Origin: Acidobacteriota bacterium
GTDB taxonomy: Bacteria; Acidobacteriota; Thermoanaerobaculia; Multivoradales; JBCCEF01
Reading direction: 5' to 3'
Assembly (NCBI GenBank): GCA_039030395.1
Contig: JBCCEF010000009.1
Span: forward strand, 117,778-181,777
Length of the DNA stretch: 64,000 nt
The position numbers and the translations under genes are program-made. Each line of letters begins with the position of its first letter. Positions within the stretch are counted from its first letter, which is position 1. A model generated the notes under the pieces. The model had not been told where the DNA came from, ran no database searches, and saw nothing but the letters and a program-made list of their open reading frames with translations. Below are positions 27,713 to 36,708 of this stretch, piece by piece.

Positions 27713-28173
27713 AACGATGCTCCTTTTCTAAAATAATCGGCGACGCAATCTCGCCCGGACGGCCCGCAGGCCGCCCACTGCCGATGTTCCTTCTCCCCGG
27801 AGGGGAGAACTTGGCCCTGTGTGTTCGATTAGGCGACGCCGGAACCGAAACGTCACAACGTCGCTCGAACACGATCCCTCAGATACGGATCCATCATCGG
27901 AGTTGAAATGGCGGAAGGAGATTCCTTCCGACCAGCCCCACCAGAGGCTCTTCCTGCGGTGAGGTCCCTGTGCATAGAGGTGGCCAGCGGCACACCTTGA
28001 CCGTCATACGTACATACGCAAATCAGTTTCCTCAGATATTGACACATAATCCAGCCTCGCGGCAAGGCGTCCAGTGGAATGGCCCCGGCGGCAGGGCGAC
28101 CGGAACGAACGGTAGACGACGAGAAACGGCCGGTCGAGAACTCCCGACCGGCCGCTGTGCCGAATCCCATGGA
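27713..28173. other. Long gap upstream of the S74 gene
   Basis: No gene is recognisable. It holds the ribosome binding site of the S74 gene, a perfect hairpin TTCTCCCC-GGA-GGGGAGAA at 27791-27809, which is in that gene's leader, and a hairpin CGGCCGGTCG/CGACCGGCCG at 28127-28154 near the end of the convergent-side membrane gene. I found no convincing promoter pair. Confidence 0.5.
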
Positions 28174-28197
28174 CCCGCTCGCCGGAAAACGAGCGGG
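28174..28197 (-). terminator. Hairpin after the PNLLAA-repeat membrane protein gene
   Basis: CCCGCTCG-CCGGAAAA-CGAGCGGG: eight perfect pairs, eight bases after the gene's stop on the minus strand. A second 10-pair hairpin follows at 28127-28154. There is no T-run, so termination is plausible but not certain. Confidence 0.5.
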
Positions 28198-28204
28198 CCT
28201 GCCG

Positions 28205-29770
28205 TCAGGTGATGGGCGAACCGGGGTTGCCGGTGGATCCGCCCTTGCCGGTCCAGCGTTCGAGATAGCGCGCCGCCAAGTCGCGACCGCCGATGCCGAA
28301 GGCGATCGCCGCGGCCACCGCCAGGGCGCCGAGGGAGAGGCCGAAGGCGAGCAGGATGACGTCTTCCGCCAAACCCGCCTGACGCAGAGCCATCACCGCC
28401 GCCAGCACCACCACCGCCGCCTGGGCGACCCGCGCCAGCAGATCCGACTGGGCAACGTTCGACGACCGGATAAGCCCCGCCGCCAGGCCGGCCAGGTAAT
28501 AGCCGACAACGAAGATCAACGCCCCCAGCAGCACGTTGCCGGCGAACAGGGTGAACTCCGTCACCATCGCGGCCAGGAGTTCGAATTCGAGCAGGCTCAG
28601 GGCCTCGATGGTGGCAAACAGCAACAGGCCCACCATCACCACATAGCCGAGGATCTGGCTGGGCGGCCGCCGCGCCGTGGGCTCACCCTCCGACGCGTCC
28701 ACCACCGGCGGGGCCACCAGGCCGATGCGCTCCAAGAAGCGATCGAATCCGATGCCCGCCAGCAGGTTCGACACGACGCTCGCCAGTACCTTGCCGATGA
28801 AGTACGCCAGAACGATCACCACGCCGGCGGCGAACAGCTGCGGAATGGCGAGCATGATGCGGTTGAGCATCTCGCTCGCCGGGCGGGTCACCGCGTCGAT
28901 GGCGAGGGCGTTCAAAGCCGCGATGATCACCGGCAGCAGCACCAGCACGTAGAGCACCAGGCCGATCACCGACGACAGGCTCTTGCCGCCACCTTGCGCA
29001 GACACGCCGATGGAGTCACCGAAGCGATCCACCCCCGCCGCCGCCAACAGGCTGGTCACCACCCGCTGCAGGATGCGCGCTCCCAGCCAGCCGAGCACCA
29101 GAATCAGACCGGCGGCCAACAGATTCGGCAGATAGCCGAGGATCTTGTCCACCAGACCGTTGACCGGATCGAGCAAGCCGGTGAGATTGAGGGCACCCAG
29201 CACCGCCGGCAGGAAGAGCAGGAAGGTCAGCCAATAGACCGTCTCCCCCAGGGTCTTCGACAACGCCGGCGATGGCTTGGCGTCCGCCTCGGAATCCGCC
29301 TCGTCGGCCTCCGTTTGGCGCGCCAGGCGCTCGTCGAGGTTCGCCGCCCGGGCACCCCGCTCCACCAGGAAGCGCAGCACCCGCGCCAACAGCCAGGCGA
29401 TCACCAACAGCACCACCGCCGACAGCAGGTTCGGCAGGAAGGCGAACACCTCGTCCAGCAGGCCGGCGATGGGGCCGGCGACGAAGGCCAGGCCGAGCAC
29501 CTGGAAGAAGGCCAGAAACACCATCGCCATCAACAGCCAGAAGATGATGCGGCCGACGATTCCTTCCACCTCCGGCGGCTTGCCTTCGCGGTCGCCCTGA
29601 AGCCAGGCCGCGAGGCGGTTGTCGATGGTGGTACGGCGCAGCCCGGCGCGCACCACGGCACTGATCACCAGCGCCACCAGCCAGCCGACGATGAGCACCG
29701 CCAAGGCCGCCAACAGATTCGGTAAATAGCCGCCAAAAGTCGCGGTCAAACGATCGATCCAGATCTCCAT
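28205..29770 (-). CDS. Mechanosensitive-channel-type membrane protein with four PNLLAA repeats
   Basis: A 521-residue inner-membrane protein. Four copies of a conserved transmembrane-helix module are visible: LPNLLAALAVLIVGWLVA, LPNLLSAVVLLVIAWLLA, LPNLLAAGLILVLGWLGA and IPQLFAAGVVIVLAYFIG. This is the 'conserved TM helix' repeat found in MscS-related proteins of the CmpX type. I see no clear C-terminal MscS beta domain, so channel function is inferred only from the module. Start at ATG 29770, with GGAGGAG about seven bases upstream. It is transcribed alone, with hairpins downstream. Confidence 0.8.
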   Translation of the reverse strand: MEIWIDRLTATFGGYLPNLLAALAVLIVGWLVALVISAVVRAGLRRTTIDNRLAAWLQGDREGKPPEVEGIVGRIIFWLLMAMVFLAFFQVLGLAFVAGPIAGLLDEVFAFLPNLLSAVVLLVIAWLLARVLRFLVERGARAANLDERLARQTEADEADSEADAKPSPALSKTLGETVYWLTFLLFLPAVLGALNLTGLLDPVNGLVDKILGYLPNLLAAGLILVLGWLGARILQRVVTSLLAAAGVDRFGDSIGVSAQGGGKSLSSVIGLVLYVLVLLPVIIAALNALAIDAVTRPASEMLNRIMLAIPQLFAAGVVIVLAYFIGKVLASVVSNLLAGIGFDRFLERIGLVAPPVVDASEGEPTARRPPSQILGYVVMVGLLLFATIEALSLLEFELLAAMVTEFTLFAGNVLLGALIFVVGYYLAGLAAGLIRSSNVAQSDLLARVAQAAVVVLAAVMALRQAGLAEDVILLAFGLSLGALAVAAAIAFGIGGRDLAARYLERWTGKGGSTGNPGSPIT

Positions 29771-30038
29771 CTCTACTCCTCCTCCGGGAGTTACCCCTGG
29801 AAATGAAGGGAAAAACTCCGCGCCATGCGCAATTTTCCCAGCACCCGCCGATTGCCGCGCCGCACCGAAACACCGGCAAAACAACGGCCCAACGGGTGAA
29901 AAGTGTTCCGTTCAAACGGTATGGATCGGGTCCCTGAGAGCACGCTGTGAGCCGTGCTCCCGCACCCTACCTACAGTGTCCGCTCAGAGGCTAAAGAAAT
30001 GCAAAGTTCGCACCAAAATGGCGCGTCGGGCATGAAAC

Positions 30039-32396
30039 TCAGCCGTCGCCGAAAACCCGCTTCAGCCAGCGCCGGAAGGGGTGACGCCGCTCGACCGGCC
30101 GACGGCGATCCCAGCGCTCCTCGCGGTAGCCGCGGCCGTGGAGATCGCAGACGTACTCCGGCACCTGGTTGCGCAGGAAAACCTCTGTCTCCACCAGCGG
30201 GCAGCGGTCCGTCGCCAGACCACCGCTCTCCGGGTCCACCACGGCGGTCACGACGCCCGCCGGCTGGCGGAAGGTCGAGTAGCCGCCGGAGGGACGCACC
30301 CGCACCGTAAAGCGTGCCCAGATCGGAAGGGCCGCCCGGCCGCCGGACATGCGGGTCTTCGAGTTGTCGTCGTACCCCACCCACACGGCCGTGGCGCGGT
30401 TTGGAGCGTAGCCGGCGAACCAGCTATCGCGACGGCCGTTGCTGGTGCCGGTCTTGCCGGCCAGGCGGTCCGTCAGGCCCCAGTCGCGGGTCACCCGGGC
30501 GGTGCCGCGGTCGAACACCCCCTGGAGCACCGAGGTCATCAGATAGGCACCCTCGGGGCTGATCACCTGCTCCGGCGCCGGCAGGGGCTCGCCCAGCATC
30601 GGCTCGCCGGAGGGATCGAGGATCGCGGCCAGTCCGTGCACCGGCGGCCGTTTGCCGCCGGCGGCGAAGGTGGCATAGACCGTCGCCATCTCCACCGGAC
30701 TGACTTCGAAGGCACCGAGGGCGAGGGAGGGCACCGGATCGAGGGGCGCCGTCACCCCCAGCCCGCGGGCCACCTCGATGATCGGCTTCAGACCGACCTG
30801 CAGGGCCAGCCGGGCGGTGGGCACGTTGAGACTGCGCTCGACGGCGGTGCGCACGCTCACCCAGCCGTTGAACTCGCCGTCGTCGTTCTGCGGCGACCAG
30901 CGTTGATTGGCGAGGCGCACCGTCAGCGGCGCATCCTCGACCATCGACGAGGGCGAGGCGACGCCGCGCTCGAAGGCGGTGGCGTAGATCACCGGCTTGA
31001 AGGCGCTGCCGGCCTGACGGCGCGCCTGGCCGGCGCGATCGAACTGGCTGGAGCCATAGTCCCGGCCACCGACATAGGCCACAATGCTGCCGTCCCGGGG
31101 ATCCACGGAAACCATCGCCGCCTGGAGCGGCGACGGCATGTCGCGACCCTTCTCCCAGCCTTCTTCGAGCGCCTCGAGGCCCCAGGAAACGGCCTCCTCG
31201 GCCTTGTTCTGGTCGGCCCCTTCGAGGGTCGAAAGCAGCACGAAACCGCCCTCGGACAAATCGTCCAGCCCCCAACGCGCCGCCGCCTCTCGGGCCATCG
31301 CGTCGGCGAAGTAGGGAACCCCCCGGCGGCGCGGCGGAATCGGCCGGGCGACCACCGCCTGGTCCATCGCCGCCCTCGCCTGCTCCGGCGACACCATTTC
31401 GAGTTTCGCCATTCGCTCGAGCACCAGGTTGCGGTGTTTCTTGGCGACCTCCGGATCGGACACCGGGGTGCGGTTCGCCGGCGCCGGGATCATCCCCGCC
31501 AGGGTGGCGGCCTCGGCGAGGGTCAGTTCTCCGGGCTCCCGGCCGAAGTAGGCCCGCGCGGCGGCCCCCACGCCGATCAGGTTCACCCCACCGGAGGCGC
31601 CGAGGTAGATCTCGTTGAGGTAGGCCTCCAGGATTTGCTCCTTGCGGTAGCGCGCATCGAGCATCAGCGCCAGAATCGCCTCGCGGCTCTTGCGGCCGAA
31701 GGTCCGCTCCGGACCGAGATAGAGGTTCTTGACCAGTTGCTGGGTGAGGGTACTGCCGCCCTGGCGGACGCCGTCGCCGAACAGGTTCATCCAGGCGGCC
31801 CGCGCCACCCCGGCGATGGACACCCCGGAGTGGTCGAAGAAGCGATCGTCCTCGGCGGCGAGAACGGCGTTGATGACGTGCGGCGGCAATTCCCTCACCC
31901 GCACCGGCCGGCGCTCGTTCAAGGCATCGCCGTAGTACGAGGCGAGGAGCGGCGGATCGAGCAGGGCGGAGGTCACCGCCGCGCCGTCCAGGGTCAGGGC
32001 CGCCACCCGCCGTCCCCGCAGGCGAACGTCGAGCACCGCGTCACCGGCCGGACCGGCAGGAGTGGGAAACGGCCGCAGGTGCACTTCGAGGCGGCCGCGG
32101 CCGGCGCGGAAGCTGCCCGGCGGCAACTCGCCCTCACCGGCAACGCTCTGGTACCCCTCGCCCCGAAAGCGCTCGGCCAGCGCCTCCAGATCGGCCCGGC
32201 CGTCCACCGTCAAGAGCGGCGATCGGCCGTACAGCCGCGACGGCTGGCGCTGATGAAGATCGGCGAATTGCCCGGAAAGCTGCCAGAACGGCAACAGGAT
32301 CCATACGGCGATGGCACAGGAGACGGCCAGAAACAGGCCGCCCCCCAACAGCAGCGCCTTACGGCGCGGGCGGGGAATGCGAAGTTTCAAGGGCAT
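30039..32396 (-). CDS. Class A penicillin-binding protein (PBP1B-like)
   Basis: A bifunctional peptidoglycan synthase of 785 residues. Order: membrane anchor (about 14-38), a UB2H-like region beginning SRLYGRSPLLTVDG, the glycosyltransferase domain (AAEDDRFFDHSG with catalytic Glu182; RQGGSTLTQQLVKNLYL; REAILALMLDARYRKEQILEAYLNEIYLG), then the transpeptidase with Ser464-x-x-Lys467 (GSAFKP), SLN and KTGTS. UB2H points to PBP1B rather than PBP1A; the activator is normally LpoB, not found here. The frame stays open upstream to 32876, but that region is the ABC-F gene on the other strand, so the ATG at 32396 is used. Confidence 0.93.
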   Translation of the reverse strand: MPLKLRIPRPRRKALLLGGGLFLAVSCAIAVWILLPFWQLSGQFADLHQRQPSRLYGRSPLLTVDGRADLEALAERFRGEGYQSVAGEGELPPGSFRAGRGRLEVHLRPFPTPAGPAGDAVLDVRLRGRRVAALTLDGAAVTSALLDPPLLASYYGDALNERRPVRVRELPPHVINAVLAAEDDRFFDHSGVSIAGVARAAWMNLFGDGVRQGGSTLTQQLVKNLYLGPERTFGRKSREAILALMLDARYRKEQILEAYLNEIYLGASGGVNLIGVGAAARAYFGREPGELTLAEAATLAGMIPAPANRTPVSDPEVAKKHRNLVLERMAKLEMVSPEQARAAMDQAVVARPIPPRRRGVPYFADAMAREAAARWGLDDLSEGGFVLLSTLEGADQNKAEEAVSWGLEALEEGWEKGRDMPSPLQAAMVSVDPRDGSIVAYVGGRDYGSSQFDRAGQARRQAGSAFKPVIYATAFERGVASPSSMVEDAPLTVRLANQRWSPQNDDGEFNGWVSVRTAVERSLNVPTARLALQVGLKPIIEVARGLGVTAPLDPVPSLALGAFEVSPVEMATVYATFAAGGKRPPVHGLAAILDPSGEPMLGEPLPAPEQVISPEGAYLMTSVLQGVFDRGTARVTRDWGLTDRLAGKTGTSNGRRDSWFAGYAPNRATAVWVGYDDNSKTRMSGGRAALPIWARFTVRVRPSGGYSTFRQPAGVVTAVVDPESGGLATDRCPLVETEVFLRNQVPEYVCDLHGRGYREERWDRRRPVERRHPFRRWLKRVFGDG

Positions 32397-32501
32397 AGTG
32401 CGCGATGAATCGACCCAAGGGCAATTGCTCTGCAAGATCGAATCCAGAGAGCCGAAAATCCGGTGGTTCCGGAGCGACCGCCTTGGTAGAGTCTCGGTCC
32501 C

Positions 32502-34433
32502 ATGATCGCCGTCTCGGACCTCGGAAAAGCCTTTGGACCCCAGACTCTCTTCCAGGGAGCCTCGATCCAGTTCAATCCCGGCAACCGCTACGGGCTGGTC
32601 GGCGCCAACGGCTCCGGCAAGTCGACCTTCCTGAAGATTCTGGCGGGGGAAGAGCCGCCCAGCGAAGGGGTCGTGACGGTACCCAAGCGGCTCAAGCTCG
32701 GCGTGCTCAAACAGGACCACTTCGACTTCGAAGAGCACCCCATCCTGCACGTCGCCATGATGGGCGATCAGGACGTGTGGTCGGCGATGGCCGAGAAAGA
32801 GATCGTCCTGGCGAAGGCCGAGGAATCCTTCGACGCCGACCGCTACGCCGAACTGGAAGACATCATCCTGCGCCACGACGGCTACACCCTAGAGGCGCGG
32901 GCCGGCGAGATCCTCGAAGGTTTGGGCATCCCCACGGAGCAGCATCCGCTGCCGCTGTCGACCCTTTCCGGCGGCTTCAAGTTGCGGGTGCTGCTGGCGC
33001 AGGTGTTGGCCGCCTATCCGGATGTGCTGCTCCTCGACGAGCCCACCAACCACCTGGACATCGTCTCCATCCGCTGGCTGGAGAAGTTTCTGGTCGACTA
33101 CCCCGGCTGCTCCCTGGTGATCTCCCACGATCACCGCTTCCTCGACAACGTCTGCAACTACATCGTCGACGTGGACTACGAGACCCTGCGCCTCTACCCG
33201 GGCAACTACTCGACCTTCGTCGAGGCCAAGGTCGAGGAGCGCACCCGGCGGGAAAAAGAACTCGCCAACCGCGAAAAGCAGATCGCCCAACAGCAACGCT
33301 TCGTCGATCGTTTCCGGGCCAAGGCCACCAAGGCGCGCCAGGCCCAGAGCAAGCAAAAGTTGATCGACAAAATGTCCGAGGACCTCGAACCGCTAGCCCA
33401 GTCCTCGCGCCGCTATCCGACCTTCAAGCTGCGGCAGGTGCGGCCGAGCGGCAAGGAAGTGCTCAATCTCGAAGGCATCTCCAAAGCCTACGGCGAAAAG
33501 CAGGTATTGAAAGACGTGTCCCTGACCGTTCGGCGCGGTGACCGGCTGGCGATTCTCGGCCCCAACGGCATCGGCAAGTCCACCCTGCTCAAGATCGTCA
33601 TGGGCGTCGTCCAGGCGGACGCCGGTGAGTCCGAGTGGGGCTACGAGGCGCGGCCGGGATACTTCGCCCAGGACCACCACGAACTGCTGGGCGAGGCCAA
33701 GCAGTCCGTCGAGAGCTGGCTGTGGGAAGCCTGCCCGATGGAGCCCATCGGCTTCGTGCGCGGCCAGCTCGGCCTGGTGCTGTTTTCCGGCGACGAGGCG
33801 GAAAAAAACGTGCAGAGCCTCTCCGGCGGCGAGGCGGCGCGCCTGATCTTCGCTCGCCTGGCGGTGGAGCAGCCGAACATCCTGCTCCTGGACGAGCCCA
33901 CCAATCACCTCGATCTCGAGGCGATCGACGCGCTGGTAGAAGGCCTCCGGGAGTACGACGGCAGTCTCATCTTCGTTTCCCACGACCGCTACTTCGTGTC
34001 GCGCCTGGCGGACCGCATCCTCGAACTTTCGGCCACCGGAATCCAGGACTTCCAGGGCACCTACGACGAATACCTGGCACACTGCGGCGACGACCACCTC
34101 GACGCCGACACGGTGATCCTCAAGGCCAAGCGGGAGAAGCGCAAAGAAAAGACCGCGGCACCGCCGCGGCAAGCTTCCGCCGACGATCGCAAGCGCCGGC
34201 GCCGGCTGGAGAAGCGGCGCGACGAGATCACTCACAAGATCGAGGCCAACGAAGCGCGCATCCACGAGATCAACGAGCTGTTCTGCGACCCGGCGTATTT
34301 CGAACGCACGCCCCACGGCAAGGTACGCAAACTCGAGGACGAGCAGAAGAAGCGCAGTGCCGAGAACGACGAGTTGATGACCGAATGGGAGGAGATCGAG
34401 TCGCAGCTCGAAGCGGCCGCCGACATCGCCTAG
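32502..34433 (+). CDS. ABC-F family ATPase (YbiT/Uup-like)
   Basis: A 643-residue soluble protein with two ABC domains. Walker A motifs are GANGSGKST and GPNGIGKST; signatures are LSGGFK and LSGGEAARL; two LLLDEPTNHLD Walker B/D-loop blocks are present. The linker between the domains is rich in Arg/Lys, and the C-terminal 110 residues form a charged coiled coil (from about KREKRKEKTAA). ABC-F proteins bind the ribosomal E site and adjust translation. The short first domain and lack of a long arm point towards the YbiT or Uup groups rather than to drug resistance. It is divergent from the PBP gene (105-base gap). After the stop, GGTACC-TGA-GGTACC at 34456-34470 forms an inverted repeat. Confidence 0.92.
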   Translation: MIAVSDLGKAFGPQTLFQGASIQFNPGNRYGLVGANGSGKSTFLKILAGEEPPSEGVVTVPKRLKLGVLKQDHFDFEEHPILHVAMMGDQDVWSAMAEKEIVLAKAEESFDADRYAELEDIILRHDGYTLEARAGEILEGLGIPTEQHPLPLSTLSGGFKLRVLLAQVLAAYPDVLLLDEPTNHLDIVSIRWLEKFLVDYPGCSLVISHDHRFLDNVCNYIVDVDYETLRLYPGNYSTFVEAKVEERTRREKELANREKQIAQQQRFVDRFRAKATKARQAQSKQKLIDKMSEDLEPLAQSSRRYPTFKLRQVRPSGKEVLNLEGISKAYGEKQVLKDVSLTVRRGDRLAILGPNGIGKSTLLKIVMGVVQADAGESEWGYEARPGYFAQDHHELLGEAKQSVESWLWEACPMEPIGFVRGQLGLVLFSGDEAEKNVQSLSGGEAARLIFARLAVEQPNILLLDEPTNHLDLEAIDALVEGLREYDGSLIFVSHDRYFVSRLADRILELSATGIQDFQGTYDEYLAHCGDDHLDADTVILKAKREKRKEKTAAPPRQASADDRKRRRRLEKRRDEITHKIEANEARIHEINELFCDPAYFERTPHGKVRKLEDEQKKRSAENDELMTEWEEIESQLEAAADIA

Positions 34434-34572
34434 GGAATGAATCGTCCGGCTGTGCGGTACCTGAGGTACCTTGTTCGAATCGGGCAGCGCTGGAACCGCC
34501 GACGGGCGGTGGGTAGGATCGAAAAGGAGCGGTAGGTGGGATCGTAGAAGGAGGCGAGACAAAGGAGGATCG

Positions 34573-35187
34573 TTGGAGGATTCTCAGCACAAGGCCCTCG
34601 CCTTCTCCAGGCCTGAGGCCCAAACCCCCGAGGCCGAGGTATCGACCGAAGAGGTCGTCCGCCGCCTACAGCAAGGACTAAACCCCGAAGAAGGTTTCCG
34701 GTACCTGTTCAATCGATACTATTGGCCCCTTTTCCGGATCTTCCGGCGGCGGGGTTTTTCCGATGAGGAATCGAGGGACTTGGTGCAGGACGTGTTTGTC
34801 GGGCTGCATCAGAGCATCGCGAGCTTTCGCTGGGAAGCACCCTTTGAAGCCTGGCTAATCGGCCTGGCCAAGAACACCGGGCGCAAGCGAGTGCGCCGGG
34901 CGGTGCAGAAAAACCGACGAGAAACCCCCCTCGACGAGCGCGACCACGACGGTCTCGCGGTTCGCACCTCGGACGATCCGCTGAACGATCTGCTGTCGCA
35001 GGAGCGTGGCGACCGACTGCGGGAAGCCCTGGCTGAGCTTCCTCGCCGAATGGGCGCTTGCGTACGGCTCCGCATCGAGCGAGAGCTGTCCTACGCCCAG
35101 ATCGCGGAGGTGCTGCAGATGGCCGAAGCCACCGTCAAGGTCCACATGTTCGAAGCGCGCAAACGCCTCAAGACCCTGCTTTCCTGA
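34573..35187 (+). CDS. ECF-type RNA polymerase sigma factor
   Basis: 204 residues. Region 2 contains GFSDEESRDLVQDVFVGLH and region 4 the HTH SYAQIAEVLQMAEATVKVHM, the usual sigma-70 group 4 layout. I place the start at TTG 34573 because AAAGGAGG lies five bases upstream; the same frame is open back to 34471, but without a ribosome binding site. It is followed four bases later by a membrane protein with an anti-sigma-like zinc motif, so this is probably a sigma/anti-sigma pair answering an envelope signal. Target promoters are not identifiable. Confidence 0.9.
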   Translation: MEDSQHKALAFSRPEAQTPEAEVSTEEVVRRLQQGLNPEEGFRYLFNRYYWPLFRIFRRRGFSDEESRDLVQDVFVGLHQSIASFRWEAPFEAWLIGLAKNTGRKRVRRAVQKNRRETPLDERDHDGLAVRTSDDPLNDLLSQERGDRLREALAELPRRMGACVRLRIERELSYAQIAEVLQMAEATVKVHMFEARKRLKTLLS

Positions 35188-35191
35188 ACCC

Positions 35192-36106
35192 ATGGCCGAC
35201 CACACTCCGCATCCGGAACATCCGAGCCCACAGGAATTGGCCGCCTACCGGTCCGGCGCCCTGGGTCCGGAACGGATGGACGAAGTTCGCCACCACCTCG
35301 CCGAGTGTCGCGGCGAATGCGTTGACTGGGTGCTCGATCTGGCGGAGTTCGAGAGCGCCGCACCGCCCACCCCGGAAGGCGACTGGGAAGCACAGCAGCG
35401 CGAAGACTGGCGCCGCCTGGAAGCCCGCCTCCAGCCCGCTTCGAGGTGGCCTGGACGGTGGCCCCTGGCGGCGGCCGCCATGCTCCTCCTGTCGCTTGCC
35501 CTGGGGGCCGTGCTCGCCCACTCACAACTGGAGAACCGCCGCCTGGCGGCTTCCTTGGAAGAGCAGCAAACGGAGCGGGCGCGCGCCCTCGGAGAATTGC
35601 GGGCGGAAGCCGAAGAAGCGCGCCGGGAGGTGGCGTCCGCCAACCGCCGGCTGAGCGACGCTGAACAGCAGATTGCCGGCCTGGCCGCCAGCCTCGCGGG
35701 GAGCCAAGCGCCGACGGCGCGACCAAGAGACCTCCAGCCCCGCCTCCCCCAGCTCTTCATTCCCAGCGCCGATCTGTTCCCGGAGAACTTCGTGCGCAGC
35801 GCACCCGGCGATGCTCCGGCCGGCGAGGCCACCCGCCTCACCGTGCCGCCGGGCATCGACCTCTTCACCGTCACCCTCAACCTCGCCGACCCCGGCCAGA
35901 ACTCGGCGTACCGATTGCGCATCCTCGACCGCACCGGCCGGGAGGTATGGAGCGGCGAAGGGTTGCAGCTCACCCGCTTCGGCAACTTCTCCGTTGTTCT
36001 TTCGCGGCGCACCTTCCCGGCCGCCCGCTACCGCTTCGAGGTCGACGGCCAGGACGCCGCCGGCTGGCAAACCCTCGAAAGCTACGAGCTGGAAATCACC
36101 GACTAA
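35192..36106 (+). CDS. Membrane anti-sigma-like protein with zinc-finger motif
   Basis: 304 residues. The N-terminal ~60 residues have a zf-HC2-like ASD motif, HHLAECRGEC (His-x3-Cys-x3-Cys; the classic spacing is Cys-x2-Cys). A single transmembrane helix follows (WPLAAAAMLLLSLALGAVLA, about 90-110), then a coiled coil (LEEQQTERARALGELRAEAE), then a C-terminal beta-sandwich of about 120 residues (LFTVTLNLADPG, YRLRILDRTGREVW). The layout suggests a membrane-bound regulator that holds the ECF sigma factor and senses something outside. It starts four bases after the sigma gene's stop. The altered Cys spacing is the one doubt about zinc binding. Confidence 0.78.
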   Translation: MADHTPHPEHPSPQELAAYRSGALGPERMDEVRHHLAECRGECVDWVLDLAEFESAAPPTPEGDWEAQQREDWRRLEARLQPASRWPGRWPLAAAAMLLLSLALGAVLAHSQLENRRLAASLEEQQTERARALGELRAEAEEARREVASANRRLSDAEQQIAGLAASLAGSQAPTARPRDLQPRLPQLFIPSADLFPENFVRSAPGDAPAGEATRLTVPPGIDLFTVTLNLADPGQNSAYRLRILDRTGREVWSGEGLQLTRFGNFSVVLSRRTFPAARYRFEVDGQDAAGWQTLESYELEITD

Positions 36107-36110
36107 CTGA

Positions 36111-36133
36111 GTGCTGAAAAAACTCTTCAGCAC
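36111..36133 (+). terminator. Hairpin after the sigma/anti-sigma operon
   Basis: GTGCTGAA-AAAACTC-TTCAGCAC: eight perfect pairs starting four bases after the stop. It is rich in A before the right arm, with no long T-run after it. It abuts the left copy of the repeat element that surrounds xseB. Confidence 0.45.
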
Positions 36134-36140
36134 CCTGCTC

Positions 36141-36240
36141 CGAGCCCGGAGGGCGAGGCGGCGCCGTAGGCGCCGTGGACGGGGTGAGACCGAAAACACT
36201 GGTGTTTTCGGCCGAGGGGGCGCCCAGCCCCCTCAAGAAG
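36141..36240 (+). repeat. Left copy of an inverted ~100-base element flanking xseB
   Basis: Begins CGAGCCCGGAGGGCGAGG and ends CCCAGCCCCCTC. Its reverse complement matches 36602-36708 closely at both ends (AGGGGGCTGGGCGCCC; CTCACCCCGTCC; CCGCCTCGCCCTCCGGGCTC), with a diverged middle. It contains its own hairpin, CCGAAAACAC-TG-GTGTTTTCGG. I know no family name for it; it behaves like a MITE/REP-type repeat. Confidence 0.6.
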
Positions 36241-36292
36241 GAGCTAGCAGGGCAGCTGAAATCATAGGCCGAAGGCCTTTTTCAGCAACCTG

Positions 36293-36523
36293 CTAGTCGC
36301 CGCCGCTCTCATCCAGCGACTGGACAATCTGGCTGACCTCCACCTCCGCCCGACGGATCTTGCCGCGGCACAGCTCCAACAGTTCCGCCGCCCGGGCCAG
36401 CTCCGCAGCGAGACGATCGATATCGACCTCCTCGCTCTCGATGCGGCCGAGAATTTCATCGAGGGCCGTCATCGCATCGCCGAAGGTCGGCTCCTGTTCC
36501 ACCTTCTCTTCCGACTCACTCAT
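36293..36523 (-). CDS. xseB: Exodeoxyribonuclease VII small subunit
   Basis: 76 residues, the normal XseB size. The conserved core is TALDEILGRIESEEVDIDRL followed by AAELLELCRGKIRRAE, a helical hairpin that binds XseA. GGAGG lies four to five bases before the ATG. It lies downstream of xseA on the same strand, but the two are separated by 138 bases of repeat sequence, which is unusual: the genes normally touch or overlap. Its TAG stop is itself part of the CTAGCAG...TTCAGC repeat motif. Confidence 0.92.
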   Translation of the reverse strand: MSESEEKVEQEPTFGDAMTALDEILGRIESEEVDIDRLAAELARAAELLELCRGKIRRAEVEVSQIVQSLDESGGD

Positions 36524-36537
36524 GATTCCTCCACCCG

Positions 36538-36589
36538 GCTAGCAGAGTGCTGAACACCGCTTCGCCGATGATCTCAGCACTCTGCTAGC
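36538..36589. repeat. 16-base perfect inverted repeat between xseA and xseB
   Basis: GCTAGCAGAGTGCTGA at 36538-36553 pairs perfectly with TCAGCACTCTGCTAGC at 36574-36589 around a 20-base loop. A related but imperfect hairpin (CTAGCAGGGCAGCTGAA ... TTCAGCAACCTGCTAG) lies on the other side of xseB at 36244-36296. Each sits at the inner end of one copy of the ~100-base element, as terminal repeats would. Confidence 0.7.
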
Positions 36590-36601
36590 TGTTCATTTTT
36601 C

Positions 36602-36708
36602 AGGGGGCTGGGCGCCCGCCCGCGGTCCGCCCCTCGCCCAAAGAGCTTTGGCCCTTCGGGCTCACCCCGTCCCCGGCGGCTCCGCCGCCGCCTCGCCCTC
36701 CGGGCTCG
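36602..36708 (-). repeat. Right copy of the inverted element, overlapping the 3' end of xseA
   Basis: Inverted relative to 36141-36240. Its outer part is read as the last ~17 codons and the TGA stop of xseA: the TGA at 36662-36664 is the one in GGGGTGAGCC, which the left copy also contains as GGGGTGAGAC. The element therefore appears to have landed in the end of xseA and replaced its natural terminus. Confidence 0.6.

Noticed and set aside
25901-29725. Long plus-strand frames (about 610 and 550 codons) opposite the S74 and PNLLAA genes
   Set aside because: Their translations are Arg/Gln/His/Gly-rich low-complexity sequence without domains, the usual result of reading the back of GC-rich genes; the minus-strand genes have clear families.
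32397-32876. Upstream extension of the class A PBP frame
   Set aside because: It lies on the reverse of the ABC-F gene; the membrane anchor starts naturally at the ATG at 32396.
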